A program made the translations under genes and the position numbers. The notes under the pieces were generated by a model. That model worked only from the letters and a program-made list of their open reading frames with translations. It had not been told where the DNA came from and did not search any database. From the NCBI GenBank assembly GCA_947460595.1, contig CANHGS010000011.1, positions 47,940-111,939 of the forward strand: a stretch of 64,000 nucleotides of DNA, written 5' to 3'. Shown in pieces: positions 36,873 through 46,555 of this stretch (positions are counted from its first letter, which is position 1; every line of letters begins with the position of its first letter). The stretch comes from Bacteroidota bacterium. Its GTDB lineage: Bacteria > Bacteroidota > Bacteroidia > Chitinophagales > Chitinophagaceae.

Positions 36873-38096
36873 ATGAAAAATAGCAATCATGGCTTTAAAG
36901 AAATCTCTATTAGCTATTTATTAAGAAATGCCTATCGGCTAAAAAATGGCGAATCCCCCATTGTAGTAAAAATTCAATACCAAGGAGAAAGAAAGGAAAT
37001 TAATACCGGGCTATCGGCTAAAGCCCTAGACTGGGACGCCAAGGAAGGCTGTGTATCGGCCAACAATAAAAAAGCAATGGCAATCAACAAAGACCTTGCA
37101 AGAATCCAAAATGATATAGACGAGCGTTTTATAGAGATGCGCAGAACGATTGGTGATTTTTCTTTGGGTGAATTAATAGAAAGATTGAAGGGCAAGTCAA
37201 ATGCACCACAAACAATAGTGGAGTACCTAAAAATTAAAATAGACGATTACCAAAGTAGAATAGGGATTGATTTGGCCCAAACAACGTTTTATAAGTACCG
37301 AAGAACCGCTACCTACTTCCAGGATTTTCTATTTGATAAACTAGGGCAAAAGAACTTGGCCGTAACTAGAATTAATAAACTGCTGCTCGAAGACTTTTTT
37401 AAATATCTCCGAAAAGAGAAAAAGAACTCCCACAACTCCTCCTCTGCTTTAATGAACTGTTTAAACTCGATTTTAGACGATGCAGAAAAAGCGGGAATCA
37501 TTCGGTTTAATCCATTTAAAGAAATACTACTAACCCGCAAACCGGTTAATAGAGAATACTTAACTAGCGATGAAATATTGGCCATGCAAAAACTAGATAA
37601 CTTAATCCCAAGCCTAGACCGAAATCGCGACCTGTTTTTACTGGCTTGTTTTACAGGACTTGCATATTCTGATATTAAAGCACTACATGCATTAAATATA
37701 ATAGTGGAGCCAGATGGATCGAAGCATATTGAACGATATAGAACCAAGTCCATGGTGATGAGTTATATTCCACTACTAAACGCAGCCGAAAATATTCTAT
37801 TAAAATATTCGCCAACAAAAGACTGCCGCGATTTTCAGTGGAAGGTCCCTTGCAACCAAAAGCTTAATAAATCGCTGAAAGAAATTGCCAAGCTAGCTGG
37901 AATACATAGAAACTTATTTATGCATCTTGGCCGTCACACATTTGCCACCACCGTTACCCTATCGCAAGGAATTTCTATTGAGTCGGTCAGTAAAATGCTT
38001 GGGCATACTACACTAAAGCATACACAGGTTTATGCGAAGATTGTAAACTCGAAAGTGAAGGGTGAGATGGAAAAGTTAAAGGGAAGTTTTTTGTAG
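36873..38096 (+). CDS. Tyrosine recombinase/integrase (CTnDOT-like)
   Basis: A 407-residue site-specific recombinase. An arm-binding domain is at about 10-95 (VVKIQYQGERKEINTGLSAKALDWD), a SAM-like core-binding domain at about 115-210, and the catalytic domain at about 225-405. Catalytic residues visible are H351, R354 (HLGRH), H378 (LGHTTLKHTQVYAKI) and the nucleophile Y387. The first catalytic Arg is replaced by Ala (TGLAYSD, residue 264); IntDOT also lacks Arg I, so this need not be inactivating. It should integrate the island into the adjacent tRNA-Phe. Confidence 0.93.
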   Translation: MKNSNHGFKEISISYLLRNAYRLKNGESPIVVKIQYQGERKEINTGLSAKALDWDAKEGCVSANNKKAMAINKDLARIQNDIDERFIEMRRTIGDFSLGELIERLKGKSNAPQTIVEYLKIKIDDYQSRIGIDLAQTTFYKYRRTATYFQDFLFDKLGQKNLAVTRINKLLLEDFFKYLRKEKKNSHNSSSALMNCLNSILDDAEKAGIIRFNPFKEILLTRKPVNREYLTSDEILAMQKLDNLIPSLDRNRDLFLLACFTGLAYSDIKALHALNIIVEPDGSKHIERYRTKSMVMSYIPLLNAAENILLKYSPTKDCRDFQWKVPCNQKLNKSLKEIAKLAGIHRNLFMHLGRHTFATTVTLSQGISIESVSKMLGHTTLKHTQVYAKIVNSKVKGEMEKLKGSFL

Positions 38097-38562
38097 GTCC
38101 TTCTAGGGGATAAATAAGAAGTCTTAAACATCAGTTAAGAAGCCTTATTCCAATTAATTTGAGATGAGATAAGGAAATTGTTTTGCTACAACATTAAACT
38201 AACCGTTTATAAACCGGATTAGGCATAATATGGAAAAGCCGGAAGAGTAGTTCTTAATAAACTAATTGTTGAAGATTGTGATAGTCCTTAGTATTTTGGG
38301 ATAGCAAGTCTTATTGAATATTTCGATTCTCATCATCTTATTAATACTACTAATTATAAAACCCTTGCTATTCCTAATGTTAGTAATAAAACCATATTAA
38401 ACTCATTATAGTAATCCGTTTAAAAACGTTTATTAACGTTAAAAACCCGAGTAGTGCAATCTTTGGATTACTTATGTCAAAAAATTACACACAACTCAAT
38501 TTGACACAATGGTAAAAATTGCACTTATCAGTTGAACTTAGCTTTTATAATATTCTAATTTA
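38097..38562. other. AT-rich gap downstream of integrase, no convincing gene
   Basis: This 466-bp gap holds many short stops in all frames. One plus-strand stretch around 38301-38411 stays open and looks weakly coding (it includes NKTILNSL before a TAG), but it has no start and no known motif. An inverted stretch near 38427-38442 (AACGTTTATTAACGTT) could be a binding site. Nothing firmer is visible. Confidence 0.4.
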
Positions 38563-38814
38563 TCATTTAATACGGTTCTTGGAACTACGCCTGATGTATT
38601 TACCTTTGGTCTTGTAGTAATATTTGGATTTAGATTGGTTTCTAATTGCATTAGGACTAGTACTAATAGATTTTCTTACATATCCTTTCCTGAACTGTCC
38701 CTTGTAGTTAATGGATGGTGGAACATAGGTTGATTTTAAAGGACGTTTTTCCTCTTGGGTATCAGAACATCCAATTAAGAAAATAAACCCTAATAAGAGG
38801 AGATATTTGACCAT
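38563..38814 (-). CDS. Small basic lipoprotein
   Basis: An 83-residue protein with a lipoprotein signal (MVKYLLLLGFIFLIGC; lipobox FLIGC, Cys 16) followed by a strongly basic, Lys/Arg/Tyr/Ser-rich tail without a recognisable domain. The mature part is likely disordered and faces the periplasm or outer surface. It starts 4 bases after the DUF3293 gene stop on the same strand. Function unknown. Confidence 0.6.
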   Translation of the reverse strand: MVKYLLLLGFIFLIGCSDTQEEKRPLKSTYVPPSINYKGQFRKGYVRKSISTSPNAIRNQSKSKYYYKTKGKYIRRSSKNRIK

Positions 38815-38818
38815 TGAA

Positions 38819-39229
38819 TTAATTTAACTCTTCGTTCAGTATTAATAATTCTGGTGAATTATTAAGCTCTCCATACACAATCGCATTTTGTTCAAATTTT
38901 TTACCAATTAAGGAAGCCTCTTCTTTAGATATTCCAATTATAAATAAACTTAGCTCTGGTTCCCATTCAGGATCTTCCCCAACACCATGTCCATTAAATG
39001 TCACATAATTTGTGGTCAACTCTTTTAATTCATAGTGGCGCATTTTATTCTCATCATTAGTTAAGACCATTGAATATGGATTATAAGCTGTGACAAATGC
39101 CCACTCTTTGGAATCATGCTTTAGTAGTAAATCATCTAATTCTTGATTCAACTTGCCAATTTCTATAATTAGATTTGGTTCAAATACCTTGTATTTTGTG
39201 TTTTTATATGCTTCGATTAGAGGGTTCAT
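38819..39229 (-). CDS. DUF3293 family protein
   Basis: A 136-residue protein matching the DUF3293 pattern: EWAFVTAYNPYSMVLTNDEN near residues 42-61, then the GEDPEWEPELSLFIIGISKEEASLIGKKFEQNAIVYGE segment near 83-120. The family is small, cytoplasmic and of unknown function. It is immediately upstream of the small lipoprotein gene and is probably cotranscribed with it. Confidence 0.75.
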   Translation of the reverse strand: MNPLIEAYKNTKYKVFEPNLIIEIGKLNQELDDLLLKHDSKEWAFVTAYNPYSMVLTNDENKMRHYELKELTTNYVTFNGHGVGEDPEWEPELSLFIIGISKEEASLIGKKFEQNAIVYGELNNSPELLILNEELN

Positions 39230-39280
39230 TATTTTATCATATAGGAATTTCCATTCAATACCTTTCCAATTATTCGTGCG

Positions 39281-39901
39281 TCATAAATAAAAATCTTTTT
39301 TGAAGTGGTTAATAGTATAGTCTTTCTTCTTTGTAACAGCCTGATAGATTTTATATTCAATGCCACCCTTAGAAAATATCCAATACACCTTATTCTCGAG
39401 CCGTTCCTTTGTAGTCATCCTGTCCTTGGACTGCCAATAACTTGTTGCACTGAAGTCTATGTTGTAGTATACTAGGAAGTCTGCCTGCTTCAGCAATATT
39501 CTCTCCCTGTCTGATACAATCTGTAGTGCTATGTTCTTGTTGGTGTCTTCGAAGACACTTAACTCTGTGGTCAGGTTATCTTTAAACACTTGTTTTAGTG
39601 CGTTCAACTCTTCCTTGAACTTATAGAATATTCCTATCTTACGACCACTAAAGTGCTTCTGGATGAACTGAGCCTTGCTAAGGTCTATCACCATTGAGTT
39701 ACCGTTCTCAAACTTAATAGTCCCCGAGAAAAGTTGGTGTATTTTTGACATCAATTTTACAGGTGCGTCGGCTAGTTCTTTACTCAGCTTCTCAATCAAC
39801 TTATAGGTCAACTCGCTCATTTCCACCTGAAGCACCTCATCCTCTGTATTAGATAGGAAGCCTTTTTCTATTAGATATTGAATGTCACCGTATTTCCCCA
39901 T
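39281..39901 (-). CDS. C-terminal fragment of a phage-type SF2 helicase (likely remnant)
   Basis: A 206-residue frame that resembles only the second RecA-like half of a superfamily-2 helicase: GIFYKFKEELNALK near 87-100, then IALQIVSDRERILLKQADFLVYY as motif V and SYWQSKDRMTTKER as motif VI near 155-170. The N-terminal half with Walker A and DExx is absent, and the usual SGREG of motif V reads SDRER, consistent with decay. It lies 5 bases downstream of the HD-domain gene. I call it a remnant; a short adaptor protein is the alternative. Confidence 0.5.
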   Translation of the reverse strand: MGKYGDIQYLIEKGFLSNTEDEVLQVEMSELTYKLIEKLSKELADAPVKLMSKIHQLFSGTIKFENGNSMVIDLSKAQFIQKHFSGRKIGIFYKFKEELNALKQVFKDNLTTELSVFEDTNKNIALQIVSDRERILLKQADFLVYYNIDFSATSYWQSKDRMTTKERLENKVYWIFSKGGIEYKIYQAVTKKKDYTINHFKKDFYL

Positions 39902-39906
39902 AATCT

Positions 39907-40494
39907 TTATTTATTACGTTTGAAGAATGAAATTGATATAGTGTTATCTATATCAGGTCGAGGTTTTGGGTTATCCGTACTAATCAAATTATTGGATTTA
40001 AACGCTTTATTGACTAATGCTATAGCATCAGAATACATCATTCTTTTCTTTGGGGTAGAATTCGGATTTTGACTATTTTTTAATTCATTATACGCCTTCA
40101 AATATTTGTTTAATCGTTTCAAATCTGATTCTAAGACCTCTGACATCCTTTTAATATCCAGGTTGTCAGCTAGGTCATTTAGTTTTACTTTGACCGCCAA
40201 GGGGTTTATTTTAACCCTGGTGATGAATTCAGCAAAGTCCTCTTCCTCTGATGTTTTTGTAACACATTTTAATGCTTCAATCACTTCTATGGAGAAACCC
40301 TCTTTTTCTAAATCTTCAAATGTCCAATGGGTATCTTCAATCACGTCATGTAGTATACCGACTATTTTCTCATTATCGGTTTCACCCATATTCATAACCC
40401 TTGTTACGTGGTTGATATATGGCACCCCGTATTTGTCTGTAGCTCCCCCGTGGGCTTGGGTTGCAACCTCAATTGCCTTGAATAGTGTTGACAT
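39907..40494 (-). CDS. HD-domain phosphohydrolase, RelA/SpoT hydrolase-like (MESH1-like)
   Basis: A 195-residue protein with an HD domain over about 1-140: the N-terminal KAIEVATQAHGGATDKYGVPYINHVTRV (metal-ligand His residues), KIVGILHDVIEDTHWTFEDLEKEG with the HD pair and ED, and VKLNDLADNLDIKRM with the distal Asp. This is the order seen in (p)ppGpp hydrolases. Likely it removes pyrophosphate from guanosine alarmones or related nucleotides. The C-terminal 50 residues are a charged extension of unknown role. It heads a minus-strand group of accessory genes. Confidence 0.8.
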   Translation of the reverse strand: MSTLFKAIEVATQAHGGATDKYGVPYINHVTRVMNMGETDNEKIVGILHDVIEDTHWTFEDLEKEGFSIEVIEALKCVTKTSEEEDFAEFITRVKINPLAVKVKLNDLADNLDIKRMSEVLESDLKRLNKYLKAYNELKNSQNPNSTPKKRMMYSDAIALVNKAFKSNNLISTDNPKPRPDIDNTISISFFKRNK

Positions 40495-40540
40495 ATTAAT
40501 TACGATTTGATCAATTCTTTAAAATCGGTATTTTAGAATT

Positions 40541-40732
40541 TTACTCTTTGGGTCTCTCCTGTCCCGTAATCTGCACTGCTTTTGTTGAACCCTTTTTTAA
40601 GGTCCCTAATCCATTAAGATTTAGCATCTGCTTTATTGACATTTTACTCAATTCCTCCATTGTATATGTCCTATAATTTTTCTGGTTTTCCAAAGGTTTC
40701 TGAGAATTCTCTTTATCAGTAATTATTTTCAT
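40541..40732 (-). CDS. Small uncharacterised protein (intact member of a local family)
   Basis: A 63-residue protein with the core YTMEELSKMSIKQMLNLNGL followed by TLKKGSTKAVQITGQE. I do not know the family. Two further, broken copies lie at 59208-59397 and 59524-59727 and share the spacing of LSKMSIKQMLxLNGLxxLKK, which shows that the frame is real. The short helix-forming core suggests a regulatory or antitoxin-like peptide, but that is a guess. Confidence 0.6.
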   Translation of the reverse strand: MKIITDKENSQKPLENQKNYRTYTMEELSKMSIKQMLNLNGLGTLKKGSTKAVQITGQERPKE

Positions 40733-41349
40733 TTTAGATTTTTTTAAGGGTTAAATCTCTTGATTTTTAGAATCGTAATTGATGCTTCTAATGAATCATC
40801 CTAATGGGGTGCATTAGTCTAGTTAGTTAACATAAGAGAAGTTTCATCTAGTTTCTCATGTGTGGTATTTTTGGATGGGATTCCATGACTTATCCAGAAT
40901 TCTACAGTACTGCTTTTGTGATAATTTACATCGAATTGATCCTTTGAAGGTTGAGTTTGACCCAAATTGTCATTTATTTTCTTAAACATAACATGTGTTT
41001 TACGGTTAAAAAACACATCAAGAAGAATACCGGAGTTTTCATTTTATTAGACTGAAAGTCCGCATTACTTTGCCACCTTTGAGTTTTGTCTCTGGTTGGT
41101 ATCCATTTAATGATTCAAGATGTAAAATGAAGTTAACTTAATTACAAATGTTTTATGGATAATAAAAAGTTCATTTTTGAATTATCAAATCACTCTGTAT
41201 TTAAATAGTATAGAATTATATTATTTAAAGTGAGTCTTTTTTCGTTAATTTATAGTTGAATTAGCGTTAAACACTAATTTATCTAGCTTTGTCCCTAATT
41301 GTCAAAAGCTTTCACTAAAGTTGAACAAATCTTGTAATTAAAATATAAT
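40733..41349. other. Non-coding gap upstream of the phosphorothioation-type operon
   Basis: This gap separates the minus-strand accessory genes from the plus-strand operon at 41350. The only frame of note is a minus-strand 65-codon stretch (40819-41016) with no motif or supporting copy, which I do not accept as a gene. A -7 promoter element lies at 41284-41291 (separate entry). Confidence 0.4.
41284..41291 (+). promoter_or_regulatory. Promoter element (TAGCTTTG) of the defence operon
   Basis: TAGCTTTG fits the TAnnTTTG -7 consensus and lies 58 bases ahead of the DUF4007 start. No other promoter-like element with this fit is seen before the remaining six genes, whose starts touch or overlap. 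Confidence 0.4.
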
Positions 41350-42237
41350 ATGAAGTATCTGTTTTCTGGACACGAATCATTTATATGTAAACACTTTTGG
41401 TTAAAAAAGGGGTATGATTTTATTGTTGCAAATGGGGATTTTAAGTACGAAACCGCAGTAATGGATCTTGGAGTTGGTAAGAATATGGTTAATTCTATTG
41501 AACATTGGATGAAATCATATGGGTTACTGGATAAGTCAAACAATATAACAGATTTTGCAAAAAAAGTCTTTAATCCAAGAGGTGGCTATGATTCCTACAT
41601 TGAAAGCTTAGCTACAATATGGCTACTCCACTTCTCACTAATTAAAACTAATAGAGCAAGTGTTTATAGTATTTTCTTTAATGACTTTAGAAAAGGGCGT
41701 ACCGATTTTACAAAAGAGCAATTTCTATCTTTTTTAAAAAGACAAATAGAAGACGAAGCTAAATCTGCAAATGAGAACACTATCAACAATGACATAAGTG
41801 TATTCATAAGAAGTTATTTAAAACCATCTTATAAAGACACAAAAATTGAAATTGAGGAAGATTTTTTAAGTTTAATGATTGACTTGGATCTAATGAGATC
41901 ATATAAATCTGAAAATGCTGAGGGTAAGATAGTTGAATGGTATCAAGTCGAGAATAAATTACAAATCGATCTTCCACCTGAAGTTGTATTTTTTGCAATA
42001 CTTGATAATGAAAAATATGGGAAATCAATTTCTTTCCAAGAATTGCTAAATGGCTACAATTCGCCAGGAGTAATTTTTGCACTAAACGAAGAGGGTCTTT
42101 ATAAAAAGTTAGAATATATAGTAACTAAATATAAGGGGCAGGGTATTACTTTGAGTGAATCAGCTGGTGTTAGGGAATTGCAAATTAAATCAACATTTAA
42201 GAAGTGGGATATTTTACATGAGTACTACAAAAACTAA
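41350..42237 (+). CDS. DUF4007 family protein (first gene of phosphorothioation-type operon)
   Basis: A 295-residue soluble protein. The N-terminal FSGHESFICKHFWLKKGYDFI and the GVGKNMVNSIEHWMKSYGLL segment (about 39-58) match DUF4007, a family that I recall near PAPS-reductase-like genes of DNA phosphorothioation loci. The segment NMVNSIEHWMKSYGLL looks like a winged-helix, so DNA binding is plausible. Function is not established. Its 3' end overlaps the start of the large ATPase by 20 bases, which fits translational coupling. Confidence 0.8.
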   Translation: MKYLFSGHESFICKHFWLKKGYDFIVANGDFKYETAVMDLGVGKNMVNSIEHWMKSYGLLDKSNNITDFAKKVFNPRGGYDSYIESLATIWLLHFSLIKTNRASVYSIFFNDFRKGRTDFTKEQFLSFLKRQIEDEAKSANENTINNDISVFIRSYLKPSYKDTKIEIEEDFLSLMIDLDLMRSYKSENAEGKIVEWYQVENKLQIDLPPEVVFFAILDNEKYGKSISFQELLNGYNSPGVIFALNEEGLYKKLEYIVTKYKGQGITLSESAGVRELQIKSTFKKWDILHEYYKN

Positions 42238-45200
42238 ATATACGCCGTCGGTTAATATAATAAGGGATGACTCAGTACTTGAAAATTATATTCCAACAAG
42301 AAATGCAATACATGCATTTAATTCAATATTGAATGATTCGAAAACAGGGGTAAAATCTCATTTAATAATTGGTTCTTATGGAACTGGTAAATCTTCATTT
42401 TTATTAGCATTTGAACAAACTTTGAACGGTAAAAAAAATCATTTCAAGTTTACAGATAAAAAATATGAATTTATAAATCTTGTTGGTTCTTATAATTCTT
42501 TTGAGTCGCAACTTTTAAAAAAATTGGGATTAAATAGCAAATCAAGTACTGCTGATTTATTTAAAGAATTAGATGAACAAGTTTCATTATATAAGAAAAG
42601 TAAAAAGGGATTTGCAATAGTTGTTGATGAATTTGGAAAGTATCTTGAATACTCTGCGAAAAATAATCCCGAATCAGAACTATATTTCATTCAACAATTA
42701 GCCGAATGGACTAATAATTCTGACGACGAAACTTTATTTATTACAACTCTTCATCAAGATTTTAATGCATATGCATTAAATCTTTCGAAGCATCAAAAGT
42801 TAGAATGGGATAAAGTAAAAGGTAGAATAAAAGATATTCCATTCAATGAACCTGTAGAGCAATTGTTGTATCTGGCATCTGAGAGAATTGAGCAAAACTT
42901 CCGCAATAAAGAATTAGATAAAAGTTTTGATAAATTATTCGACTGTATAAAATCTGCAAAAGCATTTCCATTAAAAGACTACTTTGAAAAGGAGTTCGCT
43001 AAAAAACTTTATCCGTTTGATATACTGTCTGCATCTATTTTAACTTTATCATTGCAAAAATATGGACAGAATGAGAGAAGTTTATTTTCTTTTATAGAAT
43101 CCCAAAACCATTTAGGAATAAATGAATTTGATTACAAACAGTTTGGTTATTATTCAGTTCCTAGAGTGTATGATTATTTGTTAAATGGGTACTATTCATT
43201 TTTAACTACTAAATATAATCCTGATTATAACCAGTGGCACGCAATTAGAAGAGCGATAGAGAGAATAGAAGGTTTATTTACTGATTCAGTTAATCATAAA
43301 AACGCCGAAAATATAATCAAGGTTATAGGTTTGCTAAATATTTTCGCTAATCCCTCTGCTAAATTAGACCCACATTTTTATAAGGAGTATTGCAAATATT
43401 CTTTGGGAATAAAAAATGTTGAAGAATTATTAAACGATCTCGAAAAGAAGAAAATCATAAGATATGTTGGACATAGCTTAAAGTATATATTATTTGAAGG
43501 TACCGATCTTGATATTGAAATTGCAATTGATGATGCAGGTAGACTTGTTGAGAAAGTTACAAACGTAGTAAATCACTTGAATCAATATTTTGAGTTTCCT
43601 TTCATTTCTGCCAAACAGTCATATTATGAGCATGGTACCCCAAGATTTTTTCAATTTAAATTGTCGGATAAGCCATTAAATATTATACCTGAGGGAGAGG
43701 TCGACGGCTTTATTAATTTGATTTTTTCTGAAGATAACAATATTGATGATTCAATAAAGTCACACTCAAAGGAATGCGAAGAAGCAATTTTATTTGGTGT
43801 TTATAAAAACACTTCTAAAATAAAGATTTCACTATTTGAAATTCAGAAAGTAAATAAGGTAAAAGAGAATAATAGGGATGATAAAGTTGCTGTACGTGAG
43901 TTAGACTCAATCCTTCAACATCATATCAATTTATTGAATCATTATGTTCTTGATAATATCTATTCCGATTCAAATGATATTGTTTGGTATTTCAAAGGGA
44001 AACAGGTTAAAATTACCGAACGAAAGTCATTCAATCAAAAACTATCATTAATCTGTGATACTATTTATGATTCAATTCCAAATTTCAAAAATGAATTGCT
44101 AAATAAAACAAAAGTTTCAGGACAGATTTCCGTTGCGAGGAGAAAACTTTTTGAAAAAGTATTAAACAATTTAGATGAAAATAATCTAAGCTTTTCAAGC
44201 GAAGAATTTCCACCAGAAAAATCTATTTATCTAACATTATTTAAAAAGACTGGGATACATAAACTGACTAACGGTGTTGGAATATTAAAAAAACCTAATG
44301 ATGAGACCTTTGAAAAACTGTGGAAAGCTGGAGAACAATTTTTAGATTCAACTAAATATAAAGAAAGAAATCTTGGTGAATTCCTTTCTATTTTATCAAA
44401 TAGACCTTTCAAATTAAAGCAAGGTTTTTTAGATTTTTGGGTGCCATTGTTTTTAGTATCTAAAAGTGATGAGTTTGCTTTGTTTGAGAATGGTAATTAT
44501 GTGCCTGAAATCAACGCTGATATTTTAGATCTTGTATATAAAAGACCAACCTTATTTAATGTTAAAGCATTTGATGTTGTTGGAATTAAATTGGAATTAT
44601 TTAACAGATATAGAGTCTTTTTAAATCAAGCAGAAAACTCTAAACCTAACAACAAAGCATTTATACAAACTATCAAACCTTTTTTAGTTTTCTATAAAGA
44701 TCTTCCTGAATATGCTAAAAAAACCACGAGATTAAAATCAAAAACAATATCATTAAGAAAGGTTATTGCAAACGCTAAAGATCCTGAAAAAGCGTTTTTC
44801 GAAGATTTTCCATTAGCATTGGGATATAATACTCAAGAATTACAAGACAAGAATAAATTAGTTCAAGAGTTTATAAATCAACTTCAACAATCAATTAAGG
44901 AATTAAGAACATGCTATGATGGCTTGATAAATAGATTTGAATCCTATTTTGTAAAGGATATTTTATCTATAAAGAAAGATTTTCCAGCATATAGAGGTGA
45001 AATTATCAAACGTTTTGATGGATTAAAATATCACTTATTACAACCACACCAAAAGACTTTTATCAATAGAATAAAATCTGAACTTGATGACAGGAAAGCA
45101 TGGTTAAGTTCAATTGCTCAAACTGTTTTATCTAAACCCTTGACCGCTATTACCGATGAGGAAGAGGTTATCTTATTTGATAAGATTAATGAAATACTAT

Positions 45201-45445
45201 TTGAATTAGATAACCTTTCTGAAATTAGTAAAGAGAAAGTTAATGATAGTAAAGAGGAGGTTTTTAAACTCGAGATTACCTCCTTTGTTCATGGAGTAAC
45301 AAAAAATACATTAAGAATACCTAAAGAAAAGGTGAAAGAATATGACGAACAAGTTAAAAAAGTGAGTTCTATTTTAGGAAAAGATAAAAAGATAAACATT
45401 GCCATTTTAACTAAACTATTACAAGAATTAATCAAGAATGACTAA
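42218..45445 (+). CDS. Large P-loop ATPase of the phosphorothioation-type operon
   Basis: A 1075-residue protein from the Met at 42218; the frame opens at 42155, but that part lies within the DUF4007 gene. Walker A GSYGTGKS is at residues 52-59 and Walker B IVVDEFGKY ends near 140 (D137, E138). The remainder is mostly helical and charged, without a further motif I recognise. The arrangement (short lead, P-loop within 60 residues, about 1000-residue tail) recalls BrxC/PglY- and DptH-type defence ATPases, but family membership is inference. It overlaps the next gene by 8 bases (ATGACTAA). Confidence 0.8.
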   Translation: MSTTKTKYTPSVNIIRDDSVLENYIPTRNAIHAFNSILNDSKTGVKSHLIIGSYGTGKSSFLLAFEQTLNGKKNHFKFTDKKYEFINLVGSYNSFESQLLKKLGLNSKSSTADLFKELDEQVSLYKKSKKGFAIVVDEFGKYLEYSAKNNPESELYFIQQLAEWTNNSDDETLFITTLHQDFNAYALNLSKHQKLEWDKVKGRIKDIPFNEPVEQLLYLASERIEQNFRNKELDKSFDKLFDCIKSAKAFPLKDYFEKEFAKKLYPFDILSASILTLSLQKYGQNERSLFSFIESQNHLGINEFDYKQFGYYSVPRVYDYLLNGYYSFLTTKYNPDYNQWHAIRRAIERIEGLFTDSVNHKNAENIIKVIGLLNIFANPSAKLDPHFYKEYCKYSLGIKNVEELLNDLEKKKIIRYVGHSLKYILFEGTDLDIEIAIDDAGRLVEKVTNVVNHLNQYFEFPFISAKQSYYEHGTPRFFQFKLSDKPLNIIPEGEVDGFINLIFSEDNNIDDSIKSHSKECEEAILFGVYKNTSKIKISLFEIQKVNKVKENNRDDKVAVRELDSILQHHINLLNHYVLDNIYSDSNDIVWYFKGKQVKITERKSFNQKLSLICDTIYDSIPNFKNELLNKTKVSGQISVARRKLFEKVLNNLDENNLSFSSEEFPPEKSIYLTLFKKTGIHKLTNGVGILKKPNDETFEKLWKAGEQFLDSTKYKERNLGEFLSILSNRPFKLKQGFLDFWVPLFLVSKSDEFALFENGNYVPEINADILDLVYKRPTLFNVKAFDVVGIKLELFNRYRVFLNQAENSKPNNKAFIQTIKPFLVFYKDLPEYAKKTTRLKSKTISLRKVIANAKDPEKAFFEDFPLALGYNTQELQDKNKLVQEFINQLQQSIKELRTCYDGLINRFESYFVKDILSIKKDFPAYRGEIIKRFDGLKYHLLQPHQKTFINRIKSELDDRKAWLSSIAQTVLSKPLTAITDEEEVILFDKINEILFELDNLSEISKEKVNDSKEEVFKLEITSFVHGVTKNTLRIPKEKVKEYDEQVKKVSSILGKDKKINIAILTKLLQELIKND

Positions 45446-46544
45446 AGCAATTAGACACGTATTGGGAATATCTGGTGGTAAAGATAGTGCTGCATTAGCA
45501 ATATATTTAAAAAACAAGCATCCCCACTTGGATATAGAGTACTATACATGTGATACAGGCAAAGAATTATTTGAGACTTATGAATTAGTTGAAAAACTTG
45601 AATCATACTTAGGAAAAAAAATAACAAAGTTAAAAGCAGGTGAGAATAGTTCTAAAGATCCATTCGATCACTTTTACAATTATTACAAAGGATATTTACC
45701 ATCATCTAATGCAAGATGGTGTACCAAAACATTAAAATTAGACCCTTTTGAAGATTTTGTAGGTACAGATCCTGTTATTTCATATGTTGGAATAAGAGGA
45801 GATGAAGATCGGGAAGGGTATATCTCTAAAAAGACTAACATTCAATCAATTTTTCCATTTAGAAAGAATATTTGGAGTGAGGATGTAATTGCGAAGGTTT
45901 TGAAAAATGAAAATATTAAATCAATTGAAGAGATTTATTCATTTTCAAGTAAATCACTGAATTTAGACAGAATTAAACAGATAATAAATCAACCAATTAA
46001 TACAAAGTTTGTACTCCAGCAAAAGCTAAATTTATTATTAGATCAAGATATAAAAGAATTTAACAGGGTTGTTTTCGAGTATCTGAAAGTGACAGATTAT
46101 CCTTTGTCCCGAGAAAAAGATTTTCCTCTAATAGAAAATGATGAGGTATTGGTTAGAGAAGACATTTTCAAAATATTAAGAGAAAGTGGGGTTGGAGTAC
46201 CTGCGTATTATGAGCCAATCACATTTGAGGTAGATGGTAAACATGGACAGTACATGAGAAGTAGGTCAGGTTGCTATTTCTGTTTTTTCCAACAAAAAAT
46301 TGAATGGGTATGGTTATTAGAGCAGCACCCTGATCTATTTGAGAAAGCAAAATATTATGAAAATCAGAAAGATGGATTTACTTGGAACCATAGCGAAAGT
46401 CTTACAGAATTAGCAGATCCTATAAGAGTAGAAAACATTAAACGAGATTTCCTTAATAGGCATAAAAATAAACCAAAATCATCTTTGCTACTTGATATAC
46501 TTGACGATTCGGAATCGGAAGGTTGTGCAAGTTGTTTTATTTAA
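45438..46544 (+). CDS. dndC: DndC-like PAPS-reductase family protein (candidate DNA sulfur-transfer enzyme)
   Basis: A 368-residue PP-loop ATPase. ISGGKDSAALA at residues 11-21 is the PP-loop that adenylates a substrate. Cys residues in RWCTKT (C95) and SGCYFCFF (C279, C282), plus a C-terminal GCASC (C363, C366), could hold an iron-sulfur cluster, as in DndC. The SYVGIRGDEDREGY segment is typical of PAPS-reductase-like DNA-sulfur proteins. DndC-type enzymes activate the DNA backbone for sulfur insertion. No dndA cysteine desulfurase is present, so sulfur would come from a host IscS/SufS. It is embedded between the large ATPase and the helicase. Confidence 0.8.
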   Translation: MTKAIRHVLGISGGKDSAALAIYLKNKHPHLDIEYYTCDTGKELFETYELVEKLESYLGKKITKLKAGENSSKDPFDHFYNYYKGYLPSSNARWCTKTLKLDPFEDFVGTDPVISYVGIRGDEDREGYISKKTNIQSIFPFRKNIWSEDVIAKVLKNENIKSIEEIYSFSSKSLNLDRIKQIINQPINTKFVLQQKLNLLLDQDIKEFNRVVFEYLKVTDYPLSREKDFPLIENDEVLVREDIFKILRESGVGVPAYYEPITFEVDGKHGQYMRSRSGCYFCFFQQKIEWVWLLEQHPDLFEKAKYYENQKDGFTWNHSESLTELADPIRVENIKRDFLNRHKNKPKSSLLLDILDDSESEGCASCFI

Positions 46545-46555
46545 TACAATAATAG

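Noticed and set aside
40819..41016. 65-codon minus-strand frame before the PT-type operon
   Set aside because: No recognised motif, no paralogue and no evident start signals; may be chance in AT-rich DNA.
42155..42217. Upstream extension of the large ATPase
   Set aside because: The first 21 codons lie inside the DUF4007 gene and lack similarity to ATPase leaders; Met at 42218 fits operon overlap better.
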